From: Notolepis coatsorum
Taxonomy: Eukaryota; Chordata; Actinopteri; Aulopiformes; Paralepididae
Assembly: GCA_963971535.1 (NCBI GenBank)
Contig: CAXASK010002174.1
Location: 1-64,000, forward strand
DNA length: 64,000 nucleotides
Direction of reading: 5' to 3'
A program made the translations under genes and the position numbers. Below, piece by piece: positions 36,301-43,700 of the stretch (the stretch's first letter is position 1; each line of letters opens with the position of its first letter). The notes beneath the pieces were generated by a model. The model was not told where the DNA came from, ran no database searches, and saw only the letters and a program-made list of their open reading frames with translations.

Positions 36301-39122
36301 AAACCTGTGTTTAAATTTAGGTTGTTCACGGACTTTATTTCAATGAAACGGGGGCGTAATTACTGTATTTGCATGTGAATCAAACCTAGCCTGCAGCCCG
36401 CAGAGATTTACATTGGGGGAGTGTTTGAAGCGACGCACTGGCTGTTTACACTTTCAATGGGATTAGCATTCTGGATCAGAAAGAGATGAATGCATTGGAT
36501 CTAATGAACGAGTACATGAACTTTGTTAAACCAGTTGATTCAGTCTCTGGCTCTCTGCTCACCGGTGAAAACACCGCGCTATTCAACGAAATTAACTGAG
36601 ATCGGTCGAGATGCGTCTGCATGGGTAAGTTTAAGAATGTTTGTTTATGTTTACAGTAGCATGTTTACAATTCCGCATCTTTGATAAAACTACACCAAGT
36701 TTTTCTGCCGACCACAAGTCCAACCATGTCACGTTTATTACATTAACGTTAGCGTTCGTCTTGTTTACATCAGGGTCCCCCATTTTCAATGCATCATAAC
36801 ATTGACATACATGAACACAACGCATTGTAACGTTAACGCAGCTGTCAACTGTACTTTACTATGGAATATACATGTATATTATCGCGACGCGTCGTCACAG
36901 ACTAAACAGTGTTGTGAACACAACACATTGTAACGTTAACGCAGCTGTCAACTGTACTTTACTATGGAATATACATGTATATTATCGCGACGCGTCGTCA
37001 CAGACTAAACAGTGTTGTGAACACAACACATTGTAACGTTAACGCAGCTGTCAACTGTACTTTACTATGGAATATACATGTATTGTTAGAAAATGTTTTG
37101 GATCTAAATCACTTGGAGTTTGAAAGTGATATCAGAAGAAACTACTCAACCTCGGCTGTCTTTAACTATGATTGAACACAACACTCTAACTCACCATGTT
37201 TAGATAATAAAGTACTCAACCTCTACTTGTCTACTGTCTGACTGAACACAACACTCTAACTTACCATGTTTAGATAATGAAGTACTCAACCTCTACTGTA
37301 TTTAACTATGAGTGAACACAACACTCTAACTTACCATCTTTAGATAATGAAGTACTCAACCTCTACTGTATTTAACTATGAGTGAACACAACACTATAAC
37401 TTACCATCTTTAGATAATAAAGTACTCAACCTCTACTGTATTTAACTATGAGTGAACACAAAAGTTAGAGTGTTGTGTTCACTCATAGTTAAATACAGTA
37501 GAGGTTGAGTACTTCATTATCTAAACATGGTAAGTTAGAGTGTTGTGTTCACTCATAGTTAAATACAGTAGAGGTTGAGTACTTCATTATCTAAACATGG
37601 TAAGTTAGAGTGTTGTGTTCAGTCAGACAGTAGACAAGTAGAGGTTGAGTACTTTATTATCTAAACATGGTGAGTTAGAGTGTTGTGTTCATTCATAGTT
37701 AAAGACAGCCGAGGTTGAGTAGTTTCTTCTGATATCACTTTCAAACTCCAAGTGATTTAGATCCAAAACATTTTCTAACAATACATGTATATTCCATAGT
37801 AAAGTACAGTTGACAGCTGCGTTAACGTTACAAGGTGCAAGGTGGAGAGCTGTAAACAAGACGAAAGTGTATGGATGCAGGGTCCATGTGTGTGTGTGTG
37901 TGTGTGTGTGTAATAACAACAAGTTTATAATCTCAGCACAGATTGCAGAATGGGTACAGTACAATACAGCTCAATACACACTTGTTAAGGGGATGCAGAC
38001 CTGAGAAAGACTTTCGTCTTGTTTACATCAGGGTCCCCCATTTTCAATGCATCATAACATTGACATACATGACATACAGGTAGACAGTACTGCTACATCA
38101 GTGTCTAAGAGAGGTGATGAGCATCAGATAGCAAGGTGGAGAGCTACATAACATTAGGTTGTGGTGGCTAGGAGGGATATGAGAACTGTGTGTGTGTGTG
38201 TAGTTTAAGATGCTGCATCACCGCTTAGCCAGTGAGTCCAGCTAGTTTAAGATGCTGCATCACCGCTTAGCCACTGAGTCCAGCTAGTTTAAGATGCTGC
38301 ATCACCTCTTAACCACTGAGTCCAGCTAGTTTAAGATGCTGCATCACCTCTTAACCACTGAGTCCAGCTAGTTTAAGATGCTGCATCACCTCTTAACCAC
38401 TGAGTCCAGCTAGTTTAAGATGCTGCATCACCTCTTAACCACTGAGTCCAGATAGTTTAAGATGCTCATCACCTCATGACATGAGGACCGTGCGTATGTG
38501 TAGCTAGGAGTGATATGATAAGCAGTGTGTAAGCAGCTTGCAGAGCTACATAACATTAGGCCCATGCCACTGAGTGAGGACTTTGTTGCTTTTTCTCGTT
38601 GTGACATAGATTTAACAATAATTCTGGTGTCAAAGCAGCATGGGGGGGGGGGGGGTACATAGCTTCACAGTCCTATACAGTCCAGATAGGGGGTCCTGGA
38701 GAGACAGGGGTCCTGAGGAGAGAGAACTCTGATTCAGCAGCACTTAATTATGTTAATGTTATTCAGGTGAGGGGCGTTGCTGGAGGGGGGTTTGTTGACG
38801 CCCAGTTGAAACTGTCTGAAGTGTGAAAAGTTGCCTTCCTTTGAGACACCTTTTCACCTCTTTGGTAATCTAGAACACAGCCAGTTTTAGAAGTTATAAT
38901 TGGGCACATCGTGTTCAAAACATTCTCAGATGTCAACATATGACACATCATTTGAAAGCTTAGATTCTGTACTTTAGCAATCTGGAATAATCTGAAAAAT
39001 GAAAATGTAGAGATCTGGCATAAAGCGCTGTGAGGTGACACATATACACATATACAGTTTGGTATTTGACAGAAATCTACCACACCAGCTATGTGTCACG
39101 CTTCAATCCTGTACCGGTCTGA
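14890..39122 (+). CDS. THAP-domain transposase-like gene, 11 exons, last exon split by a retrovirus
   Basis: Exons: 14890-15171, 15388-15526, 16584-16812, 16906-17179, 17284-17431, 17528-17604, 17834-18014, 19529-19780, 19943-20114, 23618-23766, and 23912-24056 continuing at 39089-39122. Every intron is GT-AG and every phase fits, giving 693 codons plus stop. Residues 1-94 form a THAP zinc finger (C9, C14, C54, H57, W34, AVPSI 83-87). Cysteine pairs lie in exon 4. Candidate catalytic acids are D351 in a [16 protein letters not shown] block, D418 in VTDRH and E561 in LESYH. By family knowledge this resembles a THAP-bearing DDE transposase of Kolobok type; a domesticated relative is possible. 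An inverted CCAAT motif (14790-14796) lies upstream and AATAAA at 39298-39303 downstream. Confidence 0.82.
15388..16812 (+). CDS. Exons 2-3 of the THAP gene: linker
   Basis: Exons 15388-15526 and 16584-16812 encode a serine-rich linker with a basic PSKRPR patch that could be a nuclear localisation signal. The donors are GTAGGT and GTAAGT. Intron 2 holds the 48-bp minisatellite and TGAG repeats. Confidence 0.85.
15803..16462 (+). repeat. 48-bp minisatellite in intron 2
   Basis: About 13 units containing ATGCTAGCTCTAGTGTGGTG, ACCATGTTG and a variable GTTACACCAGGTCACA; some units carry an extra AGAGCAG or lack one C. Confidence 0.92.
16463..16532 (+). repeat. TGAG/TGTG microsatellite
   Basis: Runs of GTGTGAGTGTGTGAG passing into GAGTGAGTGAG, directly after the 48-bp array. 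Confidence 0.9.
16906..20114 (+). CDS. Exons 4-9 of the THAP gene: zinc cluster and DDE-like core
   Basis: Exon 4 (16906-17179) has CPVCDAQC and CPGC cysteine groups. Exons 5-6 (17284-17431, 17528-17604) have the first candidate catalytic aspartate. Exon 7 (17834-18014) has the VTDRH aspartate and YDVWHVAK. Exon 8 (19529-19780) lies between the second and third acids, and exon 9 (19943-20114) has [11 protein letters not shown] with the candidate glutamate. The order D, D, then E after a ~140-residue insert is what some DDE transposases show. The catalytic assignment is inferred from conservation-like blocks only. Confidence 0.8.
17693..17767 (+). repeat. 37-bp direct duplication in intron 6
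   Basis: GTGTGAAGTGGTCTGGCTGG plus a GT-rich tail is present twice in tandem. Confidence 0.85.
18015..19447 (+). repeat. ~266-bp tandem array in intron 7
   Basis: About five units with spacing 265-270 bp. Each has TAAATGGTAAATGGTGCATT, AACGCTTTTATCCAAAGCGC, CTCATCGGGAGGGAGCAATT and a poly-C run of varying length. The TAAATGGTAAATGG...AAAGCGCTTTACA block is common in fish genomes as a dispersed repeat. The array makes identical ORFs in each unit that are not genes. Confidence 0.93.
20197..23558 (+). mobile_element. Full-length RTE-type LINE in intron 9 of the THAP gene
   Basis: The 12-bp target duplication AGATAACCTCAG is at 20185-20196 and 23559-23570. The element has a 5' region, one long ORF and a GTAA/TAAG tail. 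The single ORF with AP endonuclease and RT, a very short 3' UTR and a tetramer tail fit the RTE group. Confidence 0.9.
20488..23547 (+). CDS. RTE-type ORF: AP endonuclease plus reverse transcriptase (1019 aa)
   Basis: The protein would nick target DNA and reverse-transcribe its RNA there. Residues ~35-290 are an AP-endonuclease-like domain: [15 protein letters not shown], the MGDLNAKIG metal-binding block, and SDHHLVVA near the end with the catalytic aspartate-histidine. A charged linker spans ~320-500. RT follows from ~520: IPKKGD and [20 protein letters not shown] (first catalytic aspartate), [14 protein letters not shown] and [10 protein letters not shown] (catalytic pair). A C-terminal [11 protein letters not shown] block is typical of this LINE group. 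No stop interrupts the frame. The first residues before the endonuclease are uncertain as a start. The ORF runs to the tail with almost no 3' UTR. Confidence 0.93.
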   Translation: MAQGREGSSIRRSMTPCGESQKSLEATRPITLLSSRAAHIGTWNVRTMYEMGKTFQVAAVMRNYNLTLLGISETRWTQSGQKRLASGELLLYSGHEEDNASHTQGVALMLSKTAQTALIGWEAHGPRIITASFRTKKKRINMNIIQCYAPTNDSEEADKDQFYNRLQSIIEKHPERDITILMGDLNAKIGSDNRGYEDIMGRHGLGAMNENGERLADLCAMNNLVIGGSVFPHKNIHKATWVSPDHITENQIDHVCISKKFRRSMQDIRVKRGADVASDHHLVVASLKLKLRKNWMSAHTTRHRYNTASLRDASKLEEFRVTLSNKFQVLQELLEEDECTLENSWKEIKEAVTSTCQEVLGPKKHQHKEWISGDSLRKIQERREKKAAVNNSRTRAEKAKAQERYAEGNKLVKKSIRADKRRYIDDLATEAEQAAREGNMRELYNITKKLAGKYSKPERPVKDKEGRPITTGEEQQKNRWMEYFEELLNRPAPQNPPDIAQADTDLPIACNAPTREEIRKAIKQLRNGKAAGPDNIPAEALKSDIETTVKMLHPLFMKIWEEEDVPGDWKEGYLIKIPKKGDLSNCANYRGITLLSVPGKVFNRVILNRMKDLIDGQLRDEQAGFRKDRSCTDQIAVLRIIVEQSIEWNSPLYINFVDYEKAFDSLDRETLWKLLRHYGVPTKIVSIIRNSYERLTCKVVHGGQLTEAFQMKTGVRQGCLLSPFLFLLAIDWIMKTSTAQRRYGIQWTPWTQLDDLDYADDLALLSHTQQQMQEKTNNVASTSAQVGLNIHKGKTKILKTNAANNTNTIMLDGEALEEVEAFTYLGSVIDKQGGTDADIRARIRKARTAFVQLRNIWSSKELTSNTKVRFFNTNVKAVLLYGAETWRTTAASIRKVQVFINSCLRKVINIRWPDTISNCELWQRTNQLPAEEEIKKRRWRWIGHTLRKPASTITRQALTWNPQGKRKRGRPRNTWRRDLEADTKTMKMTWNQLERTAQDRDAWRSLVDGLCPRRGSRRK
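23618..24056 (+). CDS. Exons 10-11 of the THAP gene up to the retroviral insertion
   Basis: Exon 10 is 23618-23766; exon 11 starts at 23912 and reads in frame to 24056, where the LTR begins. Read into the LTR the frame gives four new residues (VVTS) and TAG, replacing the last 11 native residues encoded at 39089-39119. The truncated protein would therefore be nearly full length. Confidence 0.85.
23786..23791 (-). promoter_or_regulatory. Possible poly(A) signal of the P2RX7_C-type gene
   Basis: TTTATT on + (AATAAA on -) in intron 10 of the THAP gene. Before the retroviral insertion it would have been ~310 bp past the minus-strand stop codon. Confidence 0.35.
24057..25077 (-). repeat. 3' LTR of the retrovirus
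   Basis: The + strand begins TGTAGTAACTTCC and ends TCTACCACA; it is near-identical to the split copy on the right. Small ORFs (24328-24650) recur in the other LTR at 35414-35736 and are LTR sequence. Confidence 0.9.
25078..25631 (-). other. Retroviral 3' untranslated stretch
   Basis: Between the end of the pol ORF and the 3' LTR. I see no env-like coding here, where env would normally lie. The bases next to the LTR (minus strand ACCGGGGAAC) may be the polypurine tract. Confidence 0.5.
25632..26756 (-). pseudogene. Retroviral integrase C-terminal part (374 aa ORF)
   Basis: On the minus strand the ORF carries the late part of a retroviral integrase core, including a YHPQSQG block with the nearby conserved glutamate, then the [10 protein letters not shown] segment and a basic C-terminal domain with a GPYKVV motif, followed by an acidic tail. 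The zinc-binding domain and the first two catalytic aspartates are absent, as are protease, RT and RNase H, so it is the 3' end of a deleted pol. Similarity is to gamma/epsilon-like fish retroviruses by motif style. No function is expected. Confidence 0.8.
26757..27753 (-). other. Non-coding remnant between gag and integrase
   Basis: A typical element would have protease and RT between gag and integrase. I could not recognise any such motif in either strand here; AT-rich sequence with short ORFs only. Confidence 0.5.
27754..29268 (-). pseudogene. Retroviral gag-like ORF with zinc knuckles (504 aa)
   Basis: The C-terminal part has two CCHC-type knuckles. The distal one is complete ([14 protein letters not shown]). 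The proximal one (CWHCGEIGH...) lacks its final cysteine. Between them and the middle of the protein is an alanine/glutamine/glutamate-rich helix-like region and a basic proline-rich linker. The ORF is continuous but includes ~330 bp whose meaningful reading lies in another frame (the GREB1-like fragment), so residues ~130-235 of this frame are probably not native gag. No PPPY or capsid homology motif was recognised with confidence. Confidence 0.65.
28566..28890 (-). pseudogene. GREB1/GREB1L-like host coding fragment inside gag
   Basis: In a frame different from gag, the minus strand encodes about 105 residues resembling the C-terminal region of the GREB1 family. Examples are [15 protein letters not shown] followed by [20 protein letters not shown], and upstream a GGHNDFVV block; vertebrate GREB1 has closely related CAPDS, LAAPAQ and PVLSVDCYLNLG motifs (from memory). 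Codon use is GC-rich compared with flanking ERV sequence. No intron is seen. I infer capture of spliced or single-exon host sequence; the exact ends are uncertain. Confidence 0.6.
29269..30385 (-). other. Stretch between env and gag
   Basis: No LTR-like sequence matching the element's LTRs and no recognisable domain on either strand. The absence of an LTR argues against a simple head-to-tail dimer as the source of the env-gag order. Confidence 0.5.
30386..31862 (-). pseudogene. Retroviral env-like gene, frame broken
   Basis: Two overlapping minus-strand frames (31146-31862 and 30386-31279) make up an envelope-like protein; the switch lies at about 31146-31279. The first has a hydrophobic segment near its start and paired cysteines of a surface subunit. 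The second has a basic RRRR cleavage-like site, a helical stretch, the CX6CC motif of gamma-type transmembrane subunits, and a single hydrophobic anchor of ~25 residues before a cytoplasmic tail. The break makes this copy non-functional as read. Placement upstream of gag is anomalous for a retrovirus. Confidence 0.75.
32102..32150 (+). repeat. Poly-G runs
   Basis: Two G runs (about 19 and 10 bases) separated by TTTAAAGGAAAATCAGGAGA. Confidence 0.9.
32230..33455 (+). repeat. 1.2-kb GA-rich low-complexity tract
   Basis: Almost pure purine on the + strand with GAGAGA, GGGGGAGA and short higher-order repeats containing GAATGGTGTGTGAG or GAATGGTGCGTGAG. It creates long serine/leucine- or arginine/glutamate-rich ORFs on both strands that are artefacts. 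Confidence 0.95.
33867..33958 (+). repeat. 39-bp tandem repeat
   Basis: Units starting AAGCGAGCCACGACGAGCTA at 33867 and 33906, with a partial unit at 33945. Confidence 0.9.
35121..35140 (-). promoter_or_regulatory. Candidate retroviral primer binding site
   Basis: On the minus strand TGGTGCCGGACTTTAGAATC starts two bases after the 5' LTR. The first eight bases match a tRNA-His type site, but the rest does not, so the primer tRNA is not settled. Confidence 0.5.
35143..36122 (-). repeat. 5' LTR of the retrovirus, main part
   Basis: Matches 24057-25036. The remaining 40 bases of the LTR are at 39045-39084, after the TA-flanked insertion. Confidence 0.9.
36822..37084 (+). repeat. ~103-bp tandem repeat
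   Basis: Two and a half units with ATTGTAACGTTAACGCAGCT, TTTACTATGGAATATACATG and ATCGCGACGCGTCGTCACAG. The last partial unit forms the outer end of the palindrome. Confidence 0.9.
37031..37833. repeat. ~800-bp palindrome (foldback structure)
   Basis: Arms 37031-37457 and 37461-37833 are reverse complements around a centre at ~37459. The outer ends are TTGTAACGTTAACGCAGC and its complement. Each arm contains several 68-80-bp tandem units with AACACAACACTCTAACTTAC and AGTACTCAACCTCTACTG. Confidence 0.92.
37889..37911 (+). repeat. TG microsatellite
   Basis: Uninterrupted GTGTGT run. Confidence 0.9.
38001..38085 (+). repeat. Dispersed repeat related to a mariner 3' end
   Basis: GAGAAAGACTTTCGTCTTG and TTTACATCAGGGTCCCCC recur at 36758, 39842, 41490, 41648 and 41806, and in reverse orientation at 62905-62945 beside a mariner-like transposase fragment. 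Confidence 0.75.
38201..38470 (+). repeat. 42-bp tandem repeat
   Basis: About six units of TAGTTTAAGATGCTGCATCA with CCTCTTAACCACTGAGTCCAG. Confidence 0.92.
39089..39122 (+). CDS. End of THAP gene exon 11, beyond the retrovirus
   Basis: With one CCAG copy removed, the frame of exon 11 continues for 11 codons to TGA at 39120-39122. The last 20 bp overlap the opposite-strand coding end at 39103. Confidence 0.75.
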
Positions 39123-39796
39123 AGCCAGTATAGACACCATCAGCATCCGGAAATTCTGTGCGGATTCGAACCACTACACAGGATGGGATTACTACCCTCA
39201 CTCTGCGGCCTAAGTAGCCGAAGCACCATGCGACAAAGCATCTGTACGCGATATATCTGAAACGGCTGAAGAAAATCAAGTATTATATTTATGCACAAAT
39301 AAAATAAAAAAAAAGCTGGGAAATAACCATTTGTCATGTCATGTCATTGGACAGTAGCAAGCATTGATTATATGTGATGTGCAATAAGGATTAGATTGTG
39401 TTTGCAAGAAAGATTAGTATAGTCTGAGAGATGCAAGATGGAGAAACACCTGTAAAAAAATATATAAATCTGTAATAAATATTATTTACTTATTGATTCC
39501 GCTTTCTGGTATCCGGCCAAAATCTGCCTTGTAGATATTAGTTGCCATTTGGATGGTATAGGGGTTGAAGCACACTGGATCCAATCCCGGATGATCAACC
39601 ATGCACAGTAGTCCAGTTGGTTCCTGGTTAATTCGACGTCTGACCTATATATATAGAAAATTTAATCGTTAGCCATATGCATGGTTTTCAGTGCTACCAA
39701 GATGCAAGTTTGTGTTACTACTTTACCTGTGGAACTTCCATGCAGCATACATTCTCAGTCTCTGTTGGCATCCGTTCACAATTTCCGCACGTGCAC
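39103..39796 (-). CDS. Exons 2-4 of the P2RX7_C-type gene
   Basis: Exon 2 39727-39796, exon 3 39490-39644, exon 4 39103-39265. If the exon 3 donor at 39489-39488 is ignored, the frame ends 8 bases later in TAA (112-residue version). The spliced version is preferred because exon 4 completes the domain in phase. Confidence 0.85.
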
Positions 39797-40416
39797 CTAG
39801 TAGATTTGAGGGTGAATGAAATTATCAATCAATGGAGGCCAGAGAAAGACTTTCGTCTTGTTTACATCAGGGTCCCCCAATTTCAATCGTCATGGTAACA
39901 TATAGATAGACAGTACTGCTACATCTCTATATTTATGACCAGTGATGCCACAGATTACTTGTAAAAGTAATCCGATTACTGATTACTGATTACTCCTTTA
40001 AAAAGTAATCCAAGTTACTTTACTGATTACTTGATTATCAGAGTAACTTAGTTACTTTGAAAGTAACTAGGTTACGAAGTCGTCGTTCCCCCAACAGTTT
40101 TTTTAAACGCTTTATTGAAAGTGCATAAATTGTTTTTAACTTGTTTCTCTGCACATAACGTAAATTGTTAAACTAGTGCTTCAGCTTCTGTACCATCAAG
40201 TATGGTAAAGCAACAGTCTATGATGCTCACAGCATTAGAGCAGCCAGCCAGTGGTTTTACAAAACCAGTGTATCCATTCACATCTAACAAATGCAGGCTG
40301 AACTATTCAATTATATCAACTGTAACTATTAAATTGTTTTTATAAATGTCTCTCTATAAACATACAAGCAGTCTCTCTTTAACATGTAAATTAACTGTAA
40401 ATCTGGCAAATAAGAG

Positions 40417-40487
<71 letters not shown>

Positions 40488-40532
40488 CATGCCTCTTTCT
40501 CTCCAACCCCACCCAGACAGCCTACATCTCTA

Positions 40533-40615
<83 letters not shown>

Positions 40616-40677
40616 ATATAATCCCTTCTCTCCCTCTCTGTGTGTATGTGTGTGCGTGTGTGTGCGTGTGCTTGTGC

Positions 40678-40726
<49 letters not shown>

Positions 40727-43700
40727 TCTCTCCCCGGAGTCCCCTCTCTCTGTCACTCGTGTTCTCCCACCTGAAGAACTGTGGGAGAGCATTAGAGCAG
40801 CCAGCCAGTGGTTTTACAAAACCAGTGTATCCATTCACATCTAACAAATGCAGGCTGAACTATTCAATTATATCAACTGTAACTATTAAATTGTTTTTAT
40901 AAATGTCTCTCTAGTCTTCTTGCGGTTTCACTTCGTTTAGACAAGCGTTTTGGGGTGGAATTCTCAGACGAATGCAACGAAGCCCTGCTGTCAGACGATT
41001 GGCGCATATGTCACATGACGTGCTGTGAAGACCCGCCCTACTCTGCCTCTGATTCGCAGACTGTGGATGGGGAATGTGATTGGGCCAAAGCAGAGTCACT
41101 CACAGACAGAGAGTCCAGTCACGCCGCGAGGACACATTCTTGTGTAACCCTTTCACTGCCACACCACGTCACTCCCAAATAAGAAAAACAGCTCAAAAAT
41201 GTATTTTTGACTGTCGAAAACGAAATAAAATACTGCATTCCGCATGCATTATGAATTTATGATGAGATAGTAACGAAATAGTAATGCACAGCCACTTGGA
41301 CAAGTAACTGCAATCAGATTACTGGCTTTTAAAGATTAACGCGTTAGATTACTATTTTCGGGGGAAAGTAATCAGATTACAATAACGCGTTACTTAGTAA
41401 CGCGTTACCGGCATCACTGTTTATGACATACTATATTTCTATTGCTACAGTATTGCTCAATACCAACAACTGTTATGATGGAGGCCAGAGAAAGACTTTC
41501 GTCTTGTTTACATCAGGGTCCCCCAATTTCAATCGTCATGGTAACATATAGATAGACAGTACTGCTACATCTCTATATTTATGACATACTATATTTCTAT
41601 TGCTACAGTATTGCTCAATACCAACAACTGTTATGATGGAGGCCAGAGAAAGACTTTCGTCTTGTTTACATCAGGGTCCCCCAATTTCAATCGTCATGGT
41701 AACATATAGATAGACAGTACTGCTACATCTCTATATTTATGACATACTATATTTCTATTGCTACAGTATTGCTCAATACCAACAACTGTTATGATGGAGG
41801 CCAGAGAAAGACTTTCGTCTTGTTTACATCAGGGTCCCCCAATTTCAATCGTCAAGTACAGTTAGTGTCAGTCAGTACAATCTAACGTTAGTGAGTGTGT
41901 GTTTTCGACGGGCCGCGCGCGACAGAAGTACACAACTATTATATAACAGTAAGTAACTAATAGTGCAATTAATCAACTTACCAATCGGAAACGATGTAAC
42001 GTAAGCCTCGATCGCTGTTGTTTGGGGGTTAGTGTCAGTACAATCTAACGTTAGTGAGTGTGTGTTTTCGACGGGCCGCGCGCGACAGAAGTACACAACT
42101 ATTATATAACAGTAAGTAACTAATAGTGCAATTAATCAACTTACCAATCGGAAACGATGTAACGTAAGCCTCGATCGCTGTTGTTTGGGGGTTAGTGTCA
42201 GTACAATCTAACGTTAGTGAGTGTGTGTTTTCGACGGGCCGCGCGCGACAGAAGTACACAACTATTATATAACAGTAAGTAACTAATAGTGCAATTAATC
42301 AACTTACCAATCGGAAACGATGTAACGTAAGCATCGATCGCTGTTGTTTGGGGGTTAGTGTCAGTACAATCTAACGTTAGTGAGTGTGTGTTTTCGACGG
42401 GCCGCGCGCGACAGAAGTACACAACTATTATATAACAGTAAGTAACTAATAGTGCAATTAATCTGTAAGTGCTGCTGCATAACTATTCTATATTTTATAG
42501 TTAATTGATTAATGATTTATTTCTTATTTTCAAGCATAAAGTAATAATTAGATAAATAATGTGATACATAAATAATTTGTTGTAAAAACTAAATTCATTG
42601 GTCAAAAGTTAAAACGTGATAGGCACAAGGTCACGAGCGTCACATTTAACCGGAAATGTCTACCTCATGTTGCAAGTGTTCAATAGACAGAGAGAGCAGG
42701 TGCACTCTGATGGACAGTCGAGCAAGACTATAAGCTGCTCGACCGGTTTAGTTTGATATCTATGGACGTCTAGCGCTTGTAGCAGACGGTCAAAACAAAG
42801 GTATTCAATAGGACAAGAATTCAAGAAACTCTTTTCCTGACAAGCGGCCAACGAGGTATTATATTTCTTTGAGTAAATGCATTTTGATGCGCCGTTGTAT
42901 TATTGTAACTGTTGCAATTGTATTGTAACTATTGCCTTTGTACTGTGTCTGTGTTCATCCAATAAATATAGTTTTCACGGCGTGAGAGGGACGAGGATGG
43001 TGATGAGCCCAAGACAATAAACGCCCGTTTCAAAAAGAACCGACCTGTGTCCGTGTATCGTTGGGGAGAGAGCTACAGTGAAAACTCGACTGCTCTACGC
43101 GGGTAGGAGAGATGAGAAGACTGCAGCCGGCGCAGCGCAACGGCGTCGGAGACCCAGCATCAGATAAGCTGTCGGCATAACAACCGCCAACTGCAAGCAA
43201 ACGTAATTATTAGACTGTGTTGAAAGCGCAAGTTTCAAGTCAAAGCCAAGAAGTGCTCTACCACTAAAGTCAAGTCAAAGTGGTGTGAGAAGTGGTTAAC
43301 TGAAATTGCAACTAAGGACTCGGATCTATTAACGTTACTGTGCCACTGCTTAGTCTAGACGCGAATGTGCTGCAAAGCGGAATTCCACCCCAAAGAAGGA
43401 TATTCCACCCAAAACTGAAATTAAGACAATTTTGTGTTTTGTGATTGTAACTTAGTTTAAAAGGCAACTTAAGTGCATTTAAATGGTAACTCCATCGATA
43501 GAAGATGAAATAAGGGATTTAAGGCATTTCTGGTCATATTCACTCAGATATTGTGTTTTATACTTGTATATTTTGTGTCAAAGTAATTTAAATCCTATAC
43601 TGTTTTTGAATTTAAGTCAACTTGAAGTCTAAAAGTTTAAATGCTGAAACAGTTATTTGATGTAATATTGAGGTCTTCTCTTAGAAGGTATTTATATGGT

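Larger units (their letters stand above)
36123..39042. mobile_element. TA-flanked terminal-inverted-repeat element inside the 5' LTR
   Basis: The left end is TGTGTCACCTAGCAGCGCTT; the reverse complement of the right end is TGTGTCACCTCACAGCGCTT (18 of 20 identical). TA flanks both sides (36121-36122 and 39043-39044), and removing the insert restores the LTR exactly as in the other copy. A TA duplication suggests the Tc1/mariner or a related group, but I see no transposase. The contents are mostly repeats: a 103-bp tandem, a large palindrome, a 42-bp tandem and a degenerate copy (38810-39010) of the sequence at 52985-53100. Confidence 0.8.
24057..39084 (-). mobile_element. Endogenous retrovirus, minus strand, young but defective
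   Basis: LTRs are at 24057-25077 (3' in element sense) and 35143-36122 plus 39045-39084 (5' LTR, split). The 4-bp duplication CCAG is at 24053-24056 and 39085-39088. On the minus strand the order is 5' LTR, primer site, a ~3.3-kb leader with a TC-rich tract, env, gag, integrase end, 3' LTR. Protease, RT and RNase H are missing. I counted about three differences between the LTRs. Insertion in the last exon of the THAP gene also falls in the 3' untranslated side of the opposing gene. Confidence 0.88.
39940..41419. mobile_element. Non-autonomous hAT-type transposon
   Basis: The inverted ends CAGTGATGCC and GGCATCACTG are flanked by the 8-bp duplication TTTATGAC (39932-39939 and 41420-41427), with inner GTAATC/GATTAC-rich subterminal sequence on both sides. 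The 8-bp duplication and CAGTG ends are hAT hallmarks. There is no transposase. The interior has a ~125-bp direct repeat flanking three microsatellites. Confidence 0.92.
39832..41853 (+). repeat. 158-bp tandem array split by a hAT element
   Basis: Units begin GGCCAGAGAAAGACTTTCG at 39832, 41483, 41641 and 41799 and contain CAATTTCAATCGTCATGG and TATTGCTCAATACCAACAAC. The hAT element sits inside the first unit. Confidence 0.88.

Noticed and set aside
36486..36599. 37-codon ORF followed by a GTAAGT donor-like site inside the TA-flanked element
   Set aside because: Could be a first exon of a lost transposase gene, but no second exon or domain was found.
36113..39050. 8-bp duplication ACACATAT, which would make the LTR insert a hAT element
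   Set aside because: The sequence is palindromic and repetitive there; TA plus matched 20-bp ends explains the junctions and restores the LTR exactly.
39486..39644. Exon 3 read through to TAA, giving a 112-aa protein
   Set aside because: A donor GT at 39489-39488 and exon 4 in phase complete the expected domain, so the 165-aa form is preferred.
41872..42422. Three identical 74-aa minus ORFs
   Set aside because: Artefacts of the 163-bp array, though they contain decoy copies of the exon 1 donor region.
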